A stretch of DNA of 64,000 nt from Hellea sp965224755 (GTDB lineage Bacteria; Pseudomonadota; Alphaproteobacteria; Caulobacterales; Maricaulaceae). The notes under the pieces were generated by a model. The model saw only the letters and a list, made by a program, of their open reading frames with translations, searched no databases and was not told the origin of the DNA. How positions within the stretch are numbered: position 1 is the first letter of the stretch; the number at the start of each line of letters is the position of its first letter. The position numbers and the translations under genes were made by a program. The stretch is from assembly GCA_965224755.1 (NCBI GenBank), contig OZ245061.1:1984001-2048000 (forward strand). The letters are read 5' to 3'. This document shows, in pieces, positions 15,889-24,723 of this stretch.

Positions 15889-17514
15889 ATGCAAGGCCTA
15901 ATGATGAAGCATGATCTGATGATCAGCGACCTAATCGAACATGCAGCCAAGGTTCACAGAAACCGCGAAATCTACACCCTCAATACGGATATGAGCGAGC
16001 ACCGCTATAATTGGGCCGACTGCGCCGTGCGCGTGCGTAAACTCGCCAATGCCTTATTGGCGGCTGGCGTAAAGAAAGGCGACCGCATCGCAACGATTGC
16101 TTGGAATAATTACCGCCATATCGAGATTTACTATGCTGTCTCTTCTATTGGCGCGATTATTCATACCATCAACCCCCGCCTCAAACCCGAACAAATCGCT
16201 TGGATGGTTAATCACGCCGAAGATAGCATGTTGATGTTTGACACCACCTTCGGCCCGATTGTTGACGGGGTTTCGGCTCTGTGCCCGACAGTGAAAAAAT
16301 GGATATGCCTGACCGATGCGGCCGGCATGCCCGATTATAAAACCGATGTGCAGGATTATGAGAGCTTCATCAAAGACGCCTCGGATGTAATAGACTGGCC
16401 GCGTTTTGACGAAAACACCGCTTGCACGCTCTGCTACACTTCCGGCACAACGGGCGATCCAAAGGGCGTGCTCTATTCGCACCGCTCGACAATCCTCCAC
16501 GCCATGGCAGGGTGCTTTAACGATGTTATTGGCGGCGGCTCTAACGATACGATTTTGGCCGTAGTGCCGATGTTCCATGTCAGCGCTTGGGGCCTTGTTT
16601 ATTCAGGGGCCATGGTCGGCGCCAAACTTGTCATGCCCGGCCCGGGGATGGACGGGGCAAACCTGACCAAAATGATTAAACAAGAAGGCGTGACCTTGAT
16701 GGCCGGCGTGCCGACCGTCTGGCTTGGTATTTATAACCATCTCAAATCTATTGGCGAAAAACTGCCGACTGTGAAAAAAGCGCTCGTTGGCGGCTCGGCC
16801 CTGCCCGAAAGCCTGCTGCGCGCCTATGAGCAAGATCTCGGCATCCCGATGCAGCAAGGTTGGGGCATGACCGAAACCTCGCCGCTCGGCTCGACCTATG
16901 CGCCGCATCCCGATACTGACCTCTCCGATTACGAAAGCACGGTCGGCGACAAGCTCCTCGCGGGCCGCCGTATTTTCGGCGTCGATATGCGCATTGTTGA
17001 CGATGAAGGCGCTATTCTAGCGGAAGACGGCGAGGCCGAAGGGCATCTGCAAGTGCGCGGGCCTTGGGTCGCCAGCGGCTATTTCAAAGGCGCGGGCTCG
17101 GACAGCTTTACCGAGGATGGCTGGTTTGCCACCGGCGATGTCAGTAAGCTCCACCCGTCAGGCTATATGGAAATCACCGACCGCTCCAAAGACGTAATTA
17201 AATCCGGCGGCGAATGGGTCAGCTCTATCGACGTCGAAAATGCGGCCTCAGACCACCCCGAAGTCGCCATGGCCGCCTGTATCGGCATTACTCACGAAAA
17301 ATGGCAGGAACGGCCTTTCCTGATCGTGCAGCCCGTGCCGGGCAAATCACCGGATAAGGACGAAATCAAAAAATGCATCACCGCAAAATGCGCAAAATGG
17401 TGGCTACCGGATGAAATCGTCTTCCAAGACGAACTCCCGATCGGCCCAACAGGCAAGGTTTTGAAGCGCGAGCTTAAGGTGATTTATAAGGATCAATACA
17501 CCAAGCCGGGGTAA
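15889..17514 (+). CDS. Medium/long-chain acyl-CoA synthetase (AlkK-type)
   Basis: The 541-residue ANL-superfamily ligase activates fatty acids with ATP and CoA. The P-loop is YTSGTTGDPKGVLYSHRS and the A5-type motif is GWGMTETSPLG. 'DGWFATGDVS' and the C-terminal 'GPTGKVLKREL' supply the catalytic Asp and Lys. The N-terminus MQGLMM followed by 'LMISDLIEHAA' is the characteristic start of the AlkK branch, so the start at 15889 is firm. A purine-rich GCGGGAGTG precedes it. The next small gene begins 3 bp after the stop. Confidence 0.92.
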   Translation: MQGLMMKHDLMISDLIEHAAKVHRNREIYTLNTDMSEHRYNWADCAVRVRKLANALLAAGVKKGDRIATIAWNNYRHIEIYYAVSSIGAIIHTINPRLKPEQIAWMVNHAEDSMLMFDTTFGPIVDGVSALCPTVKKWICLTDAAGMPDYKTDVQDYESFIKDASDVIDWPRFDENTACTLCYTSGTTGDPKGVLYSHRSTILHAMAGCFNDVIGGGSNDTILAVVPMFHVSAWGLVYSGAMVGAKLVMPGPGMDGANLTKMIKQEGVTLMAGVPTVWLGIYNHLKSIGEKLPTVKKALVGGSALPESLLRAYEQDLGIPMQQGWGMTETSPLGSTYAPHPDTDLSDYESTVGDKLLAGRRIFGVDMRIVDDEGAILAEDGEAEGHLQVRGPWVASGYFKGAGSDSFTEDGWFATGDVSKLHPSGYMEITDRSKDVIKSGGEWVSSIDVENAASDHPEVAMAACIGITHEKWQERPFLIVQPVPGKSPDKDEIKKCITAKCAKWWLPDEIVFQDELPIGPTGKVLKRELKVIYKDQYTKPG

Positions 17515-17517
17515 TCC

Positions 17518-17823
17518 ATGTTTCTAAGAACGTGGCAAGGCCAAACTAAGCGCGAAGACGGCGACGCTTACGAAACCTTTATGCGCGAGCGCGCCGCGCC
17601 TGATTACGGCGCAATTAACGGGCTGATAAACCTCTATTTCACGCGGCGCGATGAAGACGATATTTCCCATTTTCTCCTCGTAACAATTTGGGACTCGATA
17701 GACGCCATCAAAGCCTTTGCAGGAGACGACCCCACCAAAGCAAAATACTATCCCGAAGACGCGCAATACCTACTGGCGCAGGATGAGACATCGTTTAATT
17801 GCGATATATTTTATCAGGCATAG
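17518..17823 (+). CDS. Small dimeric alpha/beta-barrel (ABM-like) protein
   Basis: The 101-residue protein has the pattern of the antibiotic-biosynthesis-monooxygenase/stress-responsive barrel superfamily. It starts with a short 'FLRTWQGQTK' strand, then a helix, a 'ISHFLLVTIWDSIDAIKAFAG' segment and a 'KAKYYPEDAQYLL' segment. Such proteins are often heme- or quinone-related monooxygenases, but many have no known activity. It starts 3 bp after the acyl-CoA ligase and is probably cotranscribed with it. Confidence 0.66.
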   Translation: MFLRTWQGQTKREDGDAYETFMRERAAPDYGAINGLINLYFTRRDEDDISHFLLVTIWDSIDAIKAFAGDDPTKAKYYPEDAQYLLAQDETSFNCDIFYQA

Positions 17824-17838
17824 CGGCCATGCGCCGAT

Positions 17839-19593
17839 TTATGGTTGTTTTAGGGCAGCTATAATACCATTTCCTATAATTTCCTGCCGCCATTTACCCC
17901 AAATGCGCCCTTCCATATAATTTCCGCCTGTCATACCAACGACAAGGCCTAATTCGGGCACGATAACTACCATTTGCCCTCCATTGCCGCTCGCTTCATA
18001 CGTCCTGTATGTTACCCTATCGACGGTAATGGAATGCAGGTGCCATGCAAAACCATCAATGCCTCCAAAGTAGAAGTTGCTGAATGTACCTTCATCCAGT
18101 CCTGTTGTTGCAGGCGTGATTTCTATCTTTGGCTTAATCGATGCTGCAACCCATTCAGGGTCAATGATTTGTTGTCCTAACCATTTGCCGTCGTCAAGAT
18201 AGAGTTGCCCAATTTTGAGTAAATCACGGGTTCGTAATTGCCCACCCCCGCCCAAATAGGCTTCTCCATTTGGCATGACATTCCAATAGGCATTCTTAAA
18301 ACCAAGGGGTTTAAATAAACGCGTTTGCAAAAGAGAAAGAACTGATTGTTCTGAACTTCCCGCGAGGGCTGCCCCCACAAGGTTTATGCCTCCCGAACAA
18401 TAGGCGTGCCGAGTTCCCGGTTCTGCGACGAATTCGAGCTCTGATGTAAACTTCCAAAAATTCGGAGTGGCTTCTTGTTGCCACATAGCATCTTCGCCGC
18501 CTGCGGAATTGTTGTCACCATCATAACAATCAAGGCCGCTTTGGTGTGTCAGTAAATGACCGAGTGTCACAGGGAGGTCATCACTTTCATTAGGCATTGA
18601 GATGAACTGGTTTATAGGCGTGTTCGCTAAAAGAGGATGACCTTCCTGAATGAGAGCGCCAACCAGAATTGATGCAAAGGTCTTGCCCGCCGAACGAATG
18701 TCATGAGGGGTATCAGCATTGTGGTTTCGAAAATACTCCTCAACCACCAATTTCCCGCCCCGTGCAACAAGCAGGCTGTGAATGAGCTTTGGTCTTTCCT
18801 CATCACCGCTCTCGCCCGCGATCTCATGAACTAGGCTGGACAGTTTATCTCTGTTAAATCCCGCTCCCTCCACTGTACCAATTTTCCAAGAGCCTTCAGA
18901 GTTCGGAGCGACTAACTTAGTGCGCCCTTTCTTCCCAAAAAAACCTTGGCTGAGATGGCTTTTTGCTTGAACAGGTTTTAGTTCAAAACCTTTGACTGGG
19001 CCAAAATCCATCCGCCCAATTTGATTGGCTTCATCAAATTTTATAGAGGTAAACTCTCCCTTATCAGCCGCAAGCCGAAGTGAAGATATATTCTGCTCTG
19101 CATCATGAACGACAAGGTATTTTTTAGCCGGGCCGGTGATGTTCCGCTCTGGGTTTAGAACCGTTGCCGTAACGGCCTCTTTCTGACCTTCTGAGATGTT
19201 GATGAAGAGGGTAAATTGACGTTTGAGTGGCTTCGCGATGCCACTCCAATTACCGTCGGAAGTTGGTTCTAGGTCAACAGCATGCGCAAGTCTCTGTCCG
19301 CCAATTTGATTGCCTGGTTGAATATAAAACCCATGAATTGGTTTGCCTTTATCGGTAATTTTTCCAGAGAAAACTGCTCCTGAACCTAACTCTACCAACA
19401 GTTCATCTGCATTTACCATTCCTGTGCCGGTGTTTGTTTTAACATTCGCTTGCTTAAGAGAAACCTCTATCGGTACGGGAAGGCCATTATCAGGTTCCAA
19501 CGAGCCTACCCAAAGCCCTTGAATTGAAGGCTGCGAAATTGTGCAAGCGGCGATAGATATTGCGGCAACAGCCGACATCAAACATTTTTTCAT
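17839..19593 (-). CDS. Class C beta-lactamase-family serine hydrolase, lipoprotein
   Basis: This 584-residue precursor has a lipobox ending in Cys17 (SIAAC), so it is probably membrane-anchored and periplasmic. The first 240 residues are a separate beta-rich region. The serine hydrolase domain begins near residue 245, with SxxK as Ser301-Ala-Gly-Lys304, a Tyr motif in 'HAYCSGGINLVGAAL', and a C-terminal 'ASGNGGQMVVIVPELGLVV' taking the HTG/KTG place. Such proteins are esterases, D-aminopeptidases or peptide hydrolases; the true substrate is unknown. The gene is AT-richer than its neighbours, as is the divergently unrelated GntR gene just upstream, 20 bp away on the same strand. Confidence 0.86.
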   Translation of the reverse strand: MKKCLMSAVAAISIAACTISQPSIQGLWVGSLEPDNGLPVPIEVSLKQANVKTNTGTGMVNADELLVELGSGAVFSGKITDKGKPIHGFYIQPGNQIGGQRLAHAVDLEPTSDGNWSGIAKPLKRQFTLFINISEGQKEAVTATVLNPERNITGPAKKYLVVHDAEQNISSLRLAADKGEFTSIKFDEANQIGRMDFGPVKGFELKPVQAKSHLSQGFFGKKGRTKLVAPNSEGSWKIGTVEGAGFNRDKLSSLVHEIAGESGDEERPKLIHSLLVARGGKLVVEEYFRNHNADTPHDIRSAGKTFASILVGALIQEGHPLLANTPINQFISMPNESDDLPVTLGHLLTHQSGLDCYDGDNNSAGGEDAMWQQEATPNFWKFTSELEFVAEPGTRHAYCSGGINLVGAALAGSSEQSVLSLLQTRLFKPLGFKNAYWNVMPNGEAYLGGGGQLRTRDLLKIGQLYLDDGKWLGQQIIDPEWVAASIKPKIEITPATTGLDEGTFSNFYFGGIDGFAWHLHSITVDRVTYRTYEASGNGGQMVVIVPELGLVVGMTGGNYMEGRIWGKWRQEIIGNGIIAALKQP

Positions 19594-19613
19594 GTGTGTT
19601 CCTTAAATTTAAC

Positions 19614-20261
19614 TTAGCGGACGGAAAGCCATGTAAGGATTGGGGCTTCTCCACTTGTAAGATTATCCCGAAGACGCTTGGCGGCTGTTGCCATGTCCAG
19701 ATCTCGTAACGCTTTAATGATAAGTGCATGTTGATTACCGGCGGATTGAATCGGCGTTGTTTCGCGAAATAAAGCCAATTCATATCGCCGTGTACGCAAT
19801 ATTAAACTTTCGATAAACTCCATCAGTACCTTGTTAGGGCATCGTGCCAAAAGCAATCTATGAAAAGCTTCATCAGCGTCAACAGCCGCACTGCCAGCCT
19901 CTGCCTCATTAAAACCCTGATTAGCCGCTTCTATAGCGTCAATTTCGGACGTTGATGGTTGGCCGCCAAGGGTAAAAGCTTCTACATCTAAAATTGGGCG
20001 CAGATCATAAAGATTACTGAATTCGGATACTGTCAGTTCCCGCGCAAAGAAACCTCGCCGGGGGATGTTTTCAACAAATTGTTCTGCGACGAGCTGTCCA
20101 AGACCTTCTCGGATAGGCGTCCTACTTATATTTAGGTGGTGCGAAAGGTGAACTTCATTGATCCGTTCCCCATCCGAAATTTTACCCTCGACAATCATCG
20201 TGCGAATGATGGTCGCGGCTTGACTTGAAATTGCTTCACTAGGTCTAATTGTATACTGCAT
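19614..20261 (-). CDS. GntR-family transcriptional regulator (FCD subfamily)
   Basis: The N-terminal winged helix-turn-helix has the family signature 'GERINEVHLSHHLNISRTPI' followed by REGLGQL. The C-terminal all-helical FCD-type ligand domain carries 'YDLRPILDVEAFTLGG', then a metal-binding-like Asp and His pattern. FCD proteins usually sense carboxylic acids. The start is probably the ATG at 20261 (MQYTIRPSE); an upstream ATG at 20303 adds 14 hydrophobic residues not typical of the family. A perfect inverted repeat lies across this start codon, which suggests autoregulation. It sits 20 bp upstream of the serine hydrolase gene, its probable target. Confidence 0.87.
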   Translation of the reverse strand: MQYTIRPSEAISSQAATIIRTMIVEGKISDGERINEVHLSHHLNISRTPIREGLGQLVAEQFVENIPRRGFFARELTVSEFSNLYDLRPILDVEAFTLGGQPSTSEIDAIEAANQGFNEAEAGSAAVDADEAFHRLLLARCPNKVLMEFIESLILRTRRYELALFRETTPIQSAGNQHALIIKALRDLDMATAAKRLRDNLTSGEAPILTWLSVR

Positions 20262-20267
20262 ACAATT
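20247..20267. promoter_or_regulatory. Candidate GntR operator over the regulator's own start codon
   Basis: Perfect 8-bp inverted repeat AATTGTAT-ACTGC-ATACAATT. FCD-type GntR regulators commonly bind palindromes of the form TTGTATACAA, so this is a likely binding site. It spans the ATG at 20261, which would let the protein block its own expression and that of the serine hydrolase behind it. Confidence 0.6.
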
Positions 20268-20493
20268 AAGTATTATGAAAAATATTCCTATATGCAAGCT
20301 CAAAGATAAAGTATTTTCGTTTTCTTAAAATTTGTGGACAATGCAACAGGCCGCGAAGAGCATATTGGTTCGCCGCGTTGTTATTTTTTATTCAGTTTCT
20401 TCAAAAGCAAGTATCTTAAAGTAAGCAACTGACTTGAGGTCGGTTAATAGGAAATTTAAGACATCTCTTTCGTCTACCCCAAGTGTACCACCC

Positions 20494-21747
20494 CTAAGCC
20501 TTCCCCGCGCCAAGCTCAAACAATTTCCCGCGTTCTGTGATCAGCACAATCACTAGCGAGAGCGCACCGAGCACGACAAAGCCTAGCAGGATGGGCGAGA
20601 CGGTTCCGTTAAATTGGCTGGAGACGAAATAGCCGAAACCGCTGGCGACTGTTGTGGTGGCAAAGCCGTAAAGCGCGCTGGCGGTGCCTGCTAATTTTCC
20701 TTGCGGCTCCATGGCGATAGCCGAGAAATTTGCGCCCATCATGCCAAAACAGGCAAAGGTCAGCGCGAAGAGCGGGATAAAATAGACGAGGGTTTCGCCT
20801 GCCACTTGCATGACGATATAATTAATCACGGCCGTGATGATGAAGGCTATCATGACCCCGTGGCTGATACGGCGCATGCCATAACGCTCGACAATACGGC
20901 TATTGACGAAATTGCCCACGGCTAAGGTGCCAGCAATAACCGCGAACCAAATATAGAAACGCTCACCTTCGCCAAAGACTTGGTCAAACACTTGTTCTGA
21001 GGAGGCGAGGAACGCAAACAGTGCGCCGAAGATGACGCCGCTGGCGGCCATATAGCCAAAGGTGACGCGGGTTTTGATGACTTGCCCATAGGCTGTAAAA
21101 GCTTTGCCAAAGCTGAGCTCCCTCCGGTTTTTTTCTGCGAGGGTCTCGGGCAGGCGGAATTGCACCCAGGCAAACATCACAATGCCTGCAACGCCGAGAA
21201 CGCCGAATATCCATTGCCATCCGGCAACCGCCATGACGCCCTGCCCGATGGCCGGGGCGATAATCGGAACGATCATAAAGATTGTCATCACCAGCGACAT
21301 AATCCGCGCCATGGTACGCCCGACTGTTACATCCCGCACGATCGAGACGGACATAACGCGGATGCCGGAGGCGAATATACCGTGCAGGAAACGCACGCCG
21401 AGTAAAACCATAAAAGACGTCGTCGCCATGCACATAAAGGCAAAGACGACATAGGCGGCGATACAAATCTGCAAAAGATTGCGCCGCCCGAAACGGTCGG
21501 TGATCGGGCCAAAGAAAAGCTGCGGCGCGCCATAGCCGATAAGATAGGAAAACAGCAGCCATTGCTGATGGTTTTCATTGGCCAAATTATAATGCTCGCC
21601 AATCTCCCCCATCGCCGGCAGCATAGCATCAATGGCAAAGGCGTTAAGCGCCATAAGCGCCGCCATCATGCAAACGAATTCCCATAGCGGCATCGGCAGC
21701 TTGGGCGCTGCGGCTGTAGCGATCTTATTATGTGTTGATGCGTCCAC
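20494..21747 (-). CDS. MFS transporter, Bcr/CflA drug-efflux family
   Basis: The 417-residue integral membrane protein has 12 predicted membrane segments. The N-terminal 'IDAMLPAMGEIGEHYNL' segment and the loop 2-3 motif 'GPITDRFGRRNLL' (motif A) are typical of the DHA1 Bcr/CflA drug:H+ antiporters. A Gly/Pro-rich motif C-like segment 'MIVPIIAPAIGQGVMAV' lies in helix 5. It is expected to export drugs or metabolites such as sulfonamides, bicyclomycin or amino-acid analogues. It stands alone with no adjacent regulator on the same strand. Confidence 0.88.
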   Translation of the reverse strand: MDASTHNKIATAAAPKLPMPLWEFVCMMAALMALNAFAIDAMLPAMGEIGEHYNLANENHQQWLLFSYLIGYGAPQLFFGPITDRFGRRNLLQICIAAYVVFAFMCMATTSFMVLLGVRFLHGIFASGIRVMSVSIVRDVTVGRTMARIMSLVMTIFMIVPIIAPAIGQGVMAVAGWQWIFGVLGVAGIVMFAWVQFRLPETLAEKNRRELSFGKAFTAYGQVIKTRVTFGYMAASGVIFGALFAFLASSEQVFDQVFGEGERFYIWFAVIAGTLAVGNFVNSRIVERYGMRRISHGVMIAFIITAVINYIVMQVAGETLVYFIPLFALTFACFGMMGANFSAIAMEPQGKLAGTASALYGFATTTVASGFGYFVSSQFNGTVSPILLGFVVLGALSLVIVLITERGKLFELGAGKA

Positions 21748-22067
21748 ACCTACTCCAAAATGAGCGCCCGCTATAAGCTGTGCTGTCTATGATGCAAGCC
21801 GGAACAGGGGCGCTTGACGGCATAAGACCTCTCAAACTGTTGTGCCCTGCCATTCCGGGGCTCTAGGGAACCCGGAAGGCCGAGAGGTTGCTGGCTGACC
21901 GAAAGAGCGTTCCCAAAGGCTCGGCCTTTCGCGTCAAGCGCGAAATGACAAGAAGAGAAAGCGGCCCCGTTCAGTCTTATATCCGTTTTTAAATTTCTTT
22001 TAGAGCTTCCATTTAATATTAATAGTTTCTACTATAGATAGACATTATATTTGACGCACTTCAAGGG
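21748..22067. other. Intergenic region with a degenerate palindromic element
   Basis: This 320-bp gap between the MFS gene and the small membrane protein holds a family-C repeat (about 21849-21950) in its first half. An AT-rich stretch follows (about 21990-22060) that probably contains the promoter of the small gene. No further gene was seen in it. Confidence 0.6.
21849..21950. repeat. Degenerate imperfect palindrome (family C, copy C1)
   Basis: The segment begins CCATTCCGGGG and ends CGCGAAATGAC. It has internal complementary pieces GGAAGGCCGAGAG and GGCTCGGCCTTTC, as in copy C2. It resembles C2 (26379-26498) in layout but is more decayed. Confidence 0.5.
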
Positions 22068-22073
22068 ATGAAA

Positions 22074-22244
22074 ATGGGAATCACTTACATATACATAGCT
22101 ATAATCGTGATATTCATTTTGCTGAGCGTGGTCAGCCTCTTTTTTATGTTGATTCAATATCGGGCAGACCGAATTTTGTTGGAATTACCCCCAAATGCGG
22201 CGACCCGCTTTATTGACAAAATTTCTCCGTTAAAAAAGAAATGA
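22074..22244 (+). CDS. Small single-pass membrane protein
   Basis: A 56-codon frame encodes a protein with one strong hydrophobic helix (about residues 4-29: Ile, Val, Leu and Phe rich). A short basic stretch and an amphipathic tail ending in PLKKK follow. AAGGG lies 6 nt before the ATG at 22074, a good ribosome binding site; an in-frame ATG at 22068 is too close to it. The positive charges after the helix suggest an N-out/C-in topology. There is no recognisable family. It lies between the MFS gene and the flavoprotein gene and is not overlapped by any larger gene. Confidence 0.55.
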   Translation: MGITYIYIAIIVIFILLSVVSLFFMLIQYRADRILLELPPNAATRFIDKISPLKKK

Positions 22245-22256
22245 ACGGCACGCGCT

Positions 22257-22943
22257 CTATTCGATAAACGTGCTGATCTCGGGCAGACTCTTTTTAATCA
22301 GCGCGTGTTTCGGAACCCGCGCATTTTCGGAGGGATAACCGACGACCATCAGGACAAAGGGTTTTTCGCTAATTGGCCGCCCGCAAATCTCGCGCAGAAA
22401 GCCCATCGGCGCGGGGGTGTGGGTTAGTGTGCCAAGGCCTGCACTATGCAAAGCCGTAATTAACATCCCTGCCGCGAGGCCAACAGACTCCGTCACGTAA
22501 TAATTCTTTTTATCCTGCCCGGCCCGTTCCCCGCCGCGTTTTTGCGCAAAGACAGCAATCAGCCACGGCGCGATTTCGAGAAACTCCTTATTCTCATCAG
22601 TCCCCAGCGGGGCCAAAGCCTCCAGCCATTCTTTTGAGGCTCGTTTGGCGTAGAATTCTTTTTCTTCCGCTTCTGCGGCGAGGCAGATTTTGTGTTTCGT
22701 ATCCGGGTCAGAAATCGCCACAAAATGCCAAGGCTGATGGTTGGCCCCGGAAGGCGCTGTCCCCGCCGCCTTGATACAGGTCTCGATGAGGGCGCGCGGC
22801 ACGGGCTTATCGGAGAACTCGCGAATAGTGCGGCGGGCGGAAAGGCTCGTCAGAACCGCCTCAGCCCGCGCCTGCATCCCGGCCTCGTCAATATCGGAAT
22901 AACCCGTAAGCGGTATGTAATCTGGGTGTTTCGCCATTACCAT
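22257..22943 (-). CDS. Nitroreductase-family flavoprotein, iodotyrosine-deiodinase-like
   Basis: The 228-residue FMN protein contains 'RRTIREFSDKPVP' (FMN phosphate site), 'AGTAPSGANHQPWHFV', 'YYVTESVGLAAGMLITALH' and 'LGTLTHTPAPMGFLREI'. The layout matches the iodotyrosine deiodinase branch of nitroreductases rather than NfsB: the lid segment 'EEKEFYAKR' has the Glu and Tyr, and 'DENKEFLEIAPWLI' has the Lys. These three residues clamp the halotyrosine zwitterion in the animal enzyme. A bacterial protein of this group could dehalogenate tyrosines or act on another phenol. It follows thrC by only 4 bp and is probably cotranscribed with it. Confidence 0.8.
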   Translation of the reverse strand: MVMAKHPDYIPLTGYSDIDEAGMQARAEAVLTSLSARRTIREFSDKPVPRALIETCIKAAGTAPSGANHQPWHFVAISDPDTKHKICLAAEAEEKEFYAKRASKEWLEALAPLGTDENKEFLEIAPWLIAVFAQKRGGERAGQDKKNYYVTESVGLAAGMLITALHSAGLGTLTHTPAPMGFLREICGRPISEKPFVLMVVGYPSENARVPKHALIKKSLPEISTFIE

Positions 22944-22947
22944 TGCC

Positions 22948-24189
22948 TTAAAAGGCCGCGTAGTCGATGGGCTTGGTGCAATCCAGACGATTGTCTGTCG
23001 CGGGCATGGGGTATTTTAAACCCGTGGCGCAGTTAAATAAAATGACTTTATCGTTTTTGTCCACAAGACCTTCCTTCAGTGATTTTTGCCAAGCGGCGAA
23101 TGTGGCAGCGCCTTCCGGACACAACAAAACCCCGTCTTTTTGCGCCGCTTCATCGCGGGCGCGCATAATGTGCTCGTCTGTGACAGCAATGGCATAGCCG
23201 CCGCTGTCTCGCACAGCTTGTAAAATCATAAAGTCGCCGACTGCCGCCGGCACGCGAATGCCCGCAGCTTCGGTAAAGGCTCCTTGCCAAAACTCGGCAT
23301 GCTGCGCCCCGTCTTCAAACGCTTTGACAATCGGCGCACAGCCCGTGGACTGCACGGCCACCATACGCGGGCGTTTGCTGTCAATCCAGCCAATAGCTTC
23401 CAGCTCAGCAAAGGCTTTCCACATGCCGATCAAGCCGGTACCGCCGCCTGTCGGGTAGAAAATAACATCCGGCAACGTCCAGCCAAATTGTTCGGCAAGC
23501 TCTAGTCCCATGGTCTTTTTACCTTCAATACGGTAGGGTTCTTTTAGGGTAGAAATATCCGTCCAGCCCATAATATCTTTGCCGTCGCCGACGATTTTAC
23601 CGCAATCCGTAATCAAGCCATTGACCTTGTAAACCTGCGCGCCTTGCAATTCGATTTCGCGTATATTTACCTCGGGCGTATCGTCGGGGCAAAACACAGT
23701 CGTTTTAAGTCCGCCCATACTGGCATAAGCCGCCAGCGCCGCGCCCGCATTACCATTAGTCGGCATGGCCAGATGGGTTTGGCCTAACTCTTTGGCCATG
23801 GCAACGGCCAAAGCCAGCCCGCGCGCCTTAAAGGAGCCGGTCGGCAAGCGGCCCTCGTCTTTGACAATGACGTTGCAGCCTGCGGGCACGCATCGCTCCA
23901 GCGGGATCAGCGGGGTCATAACTTCGCCGAGACTTACCAAGCCCTCTGCGCTATTTAGCGGTAAAAATTCACGGTATTTCCAAAACCCGCCTTCACGGTT
24001 TTCAATCTCTTCTTTGCTAACAGATTTTGCCAGTTTTTCGAGATCATAGCGCACCACAAGCGGTTTGCCGATTTTGGATAATCCCTGCAAGATATTGGCC
24101 TCGTAACGCTCTCCACTCATGGCGCATTCAAGATGAGTGACGAATGACGCTTTGTCGTCGTAAAGCGCTTTTGTAATCATCGGTTCCAT
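22948..24189 (-). CDS. thrC: Threonine synthase
   Basis: The 413-residue fold-type II PLP enzyme converts O-phosphohomoserine to threonine. The Schiff-base Lys121 is in PTGSFKARGLALA. 'MPTNGNAGAALAAYASMGGL' and 'YPTGGGTGLIGMWKAF' form the substrate and phosphate sites. An N-terminal segment with two Cys ('LECAMSGERYE') is a remnant of the zinc-ribbon-like start of the plant/archaeal (class I) type. The E. coli-type YQRLP start is absent. It is the first gene of a two-gene unit with the flavoprotein. Confidence 0.92.
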   Translation of the reverse strand: MEPMITKALYDDKASFVTHLECAMSGERYEANILQGLSKIGKPLVVRYDLEKLAKSVSKEEIENREGGFWKYREFLPLNSAEGLVSLGEVMTPLIPLERCVPAGCNVIVKDEGRLPTGSFKARGLALAVAMAKELGQTHLAMPTNGNAGAALAAYASMGGLKTTVFCPDDTPEVNIREIELQGAQVYKVNGLITDCGKIVGDGKDIMGWTDISTLKEPYRIEGKKTMGLELAEQFGWTLPDVIFYPTGGGTGLIGMWKAFAELEAIGWIDSKRPRMVAVQSTGCAPIVKAFEDGAQHAEFWQGAFTEAAGIRVPAAVGDFMILQAVRDSGGYAIAVTDEHIMRARDEAAQKDGVLLCPEGAATFAAWQKSLKEGLVDKNDKVILFNCATGLKYPMPATDNRLDCTKPIDYAAF

Positions 24190-24283
24190 AATAACTTTCT
24201 CTTGAATCGGTTGCAGATGGCGAGACTATACTCGCCATTTTGCGCAGTTTGGAAGCAAAATTCCTATCGAGATGTCGAACGCA

Positions 24284-24697
24284 TTACAGCAATTCCCCAA
24301 ATCCCATCCTGTTGCCAAATGGATCTGTAACTCGAAAATCTTTCATACCCCAATCACGGTCACCCAAATCGAGATAAATTTCGACACCGTGTGCTAGGCA
24401 TCTTTCATATAGTTTTTCTATGTCCGTAACATGAAAATAGACAAAACTGGTGCCGGAAGGCCCGATCAAAGGATCATTGATAAGATGAAACTCGAATTGC
24501 CGTGAGCGGCTTCCAGTTTTAGGCCCAATCCCCACGCGCACTTCTGGCTCGCCCCAAGCCCATTTTTTTTCAAAGCCTAACGCCTCACAATAAAATCGTG
24601 TAGCCTTTGATAAATCATCAACCAAAAATAGCGGCTTTGCGTCTTGATAGGTGAACATTTCATTCGATATTTTAGAGTTTTCCATATTTCGTTCCAA
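24284..24697 (-). CDS. VOC-family (glyoxalase/bleomycin-resistance fold) protein
   Basis: The 137-residue protein has paired beta-alpha-beta-beta-beta modules. The first begins with 'FLVDDLSKATRFYCEALGF', and the second ends with 'FRVTDPFGNRMGFGELL'. A metal Glu could be present in the usual place, but the complete triad is not obvious. The substrate is unknown. It is AT-richer than neighbouring genes and is not tightly linked to either side. A second start at 24685 is possible. Confidence 0.8.
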   Translation of the reverse strand: MERNMENSKISNEMFTYQDAKPLFLVDDLSKATRFYCEALGFEKKWAWGEPEVRVGIGPKTGSRSRQFEFHLINDPLIGPSGTSFVYFHVTDIEKLYERCLAHGVEIYLDLGDRDWGMKDFRVTDPFGNRMGFGELL

Positions 24698-24723
24698 TCC
24701 AGAATCACCATGCCCGTCTCAAT

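Noticed and set aside
20304..20493. A GC-rich hairpin followed by ATTTTTTATT on the plus strand (20349-20393)
   Set aside because: No plus-strand gene ends here, and the stem is imperfect, so I do not call it a terminator.
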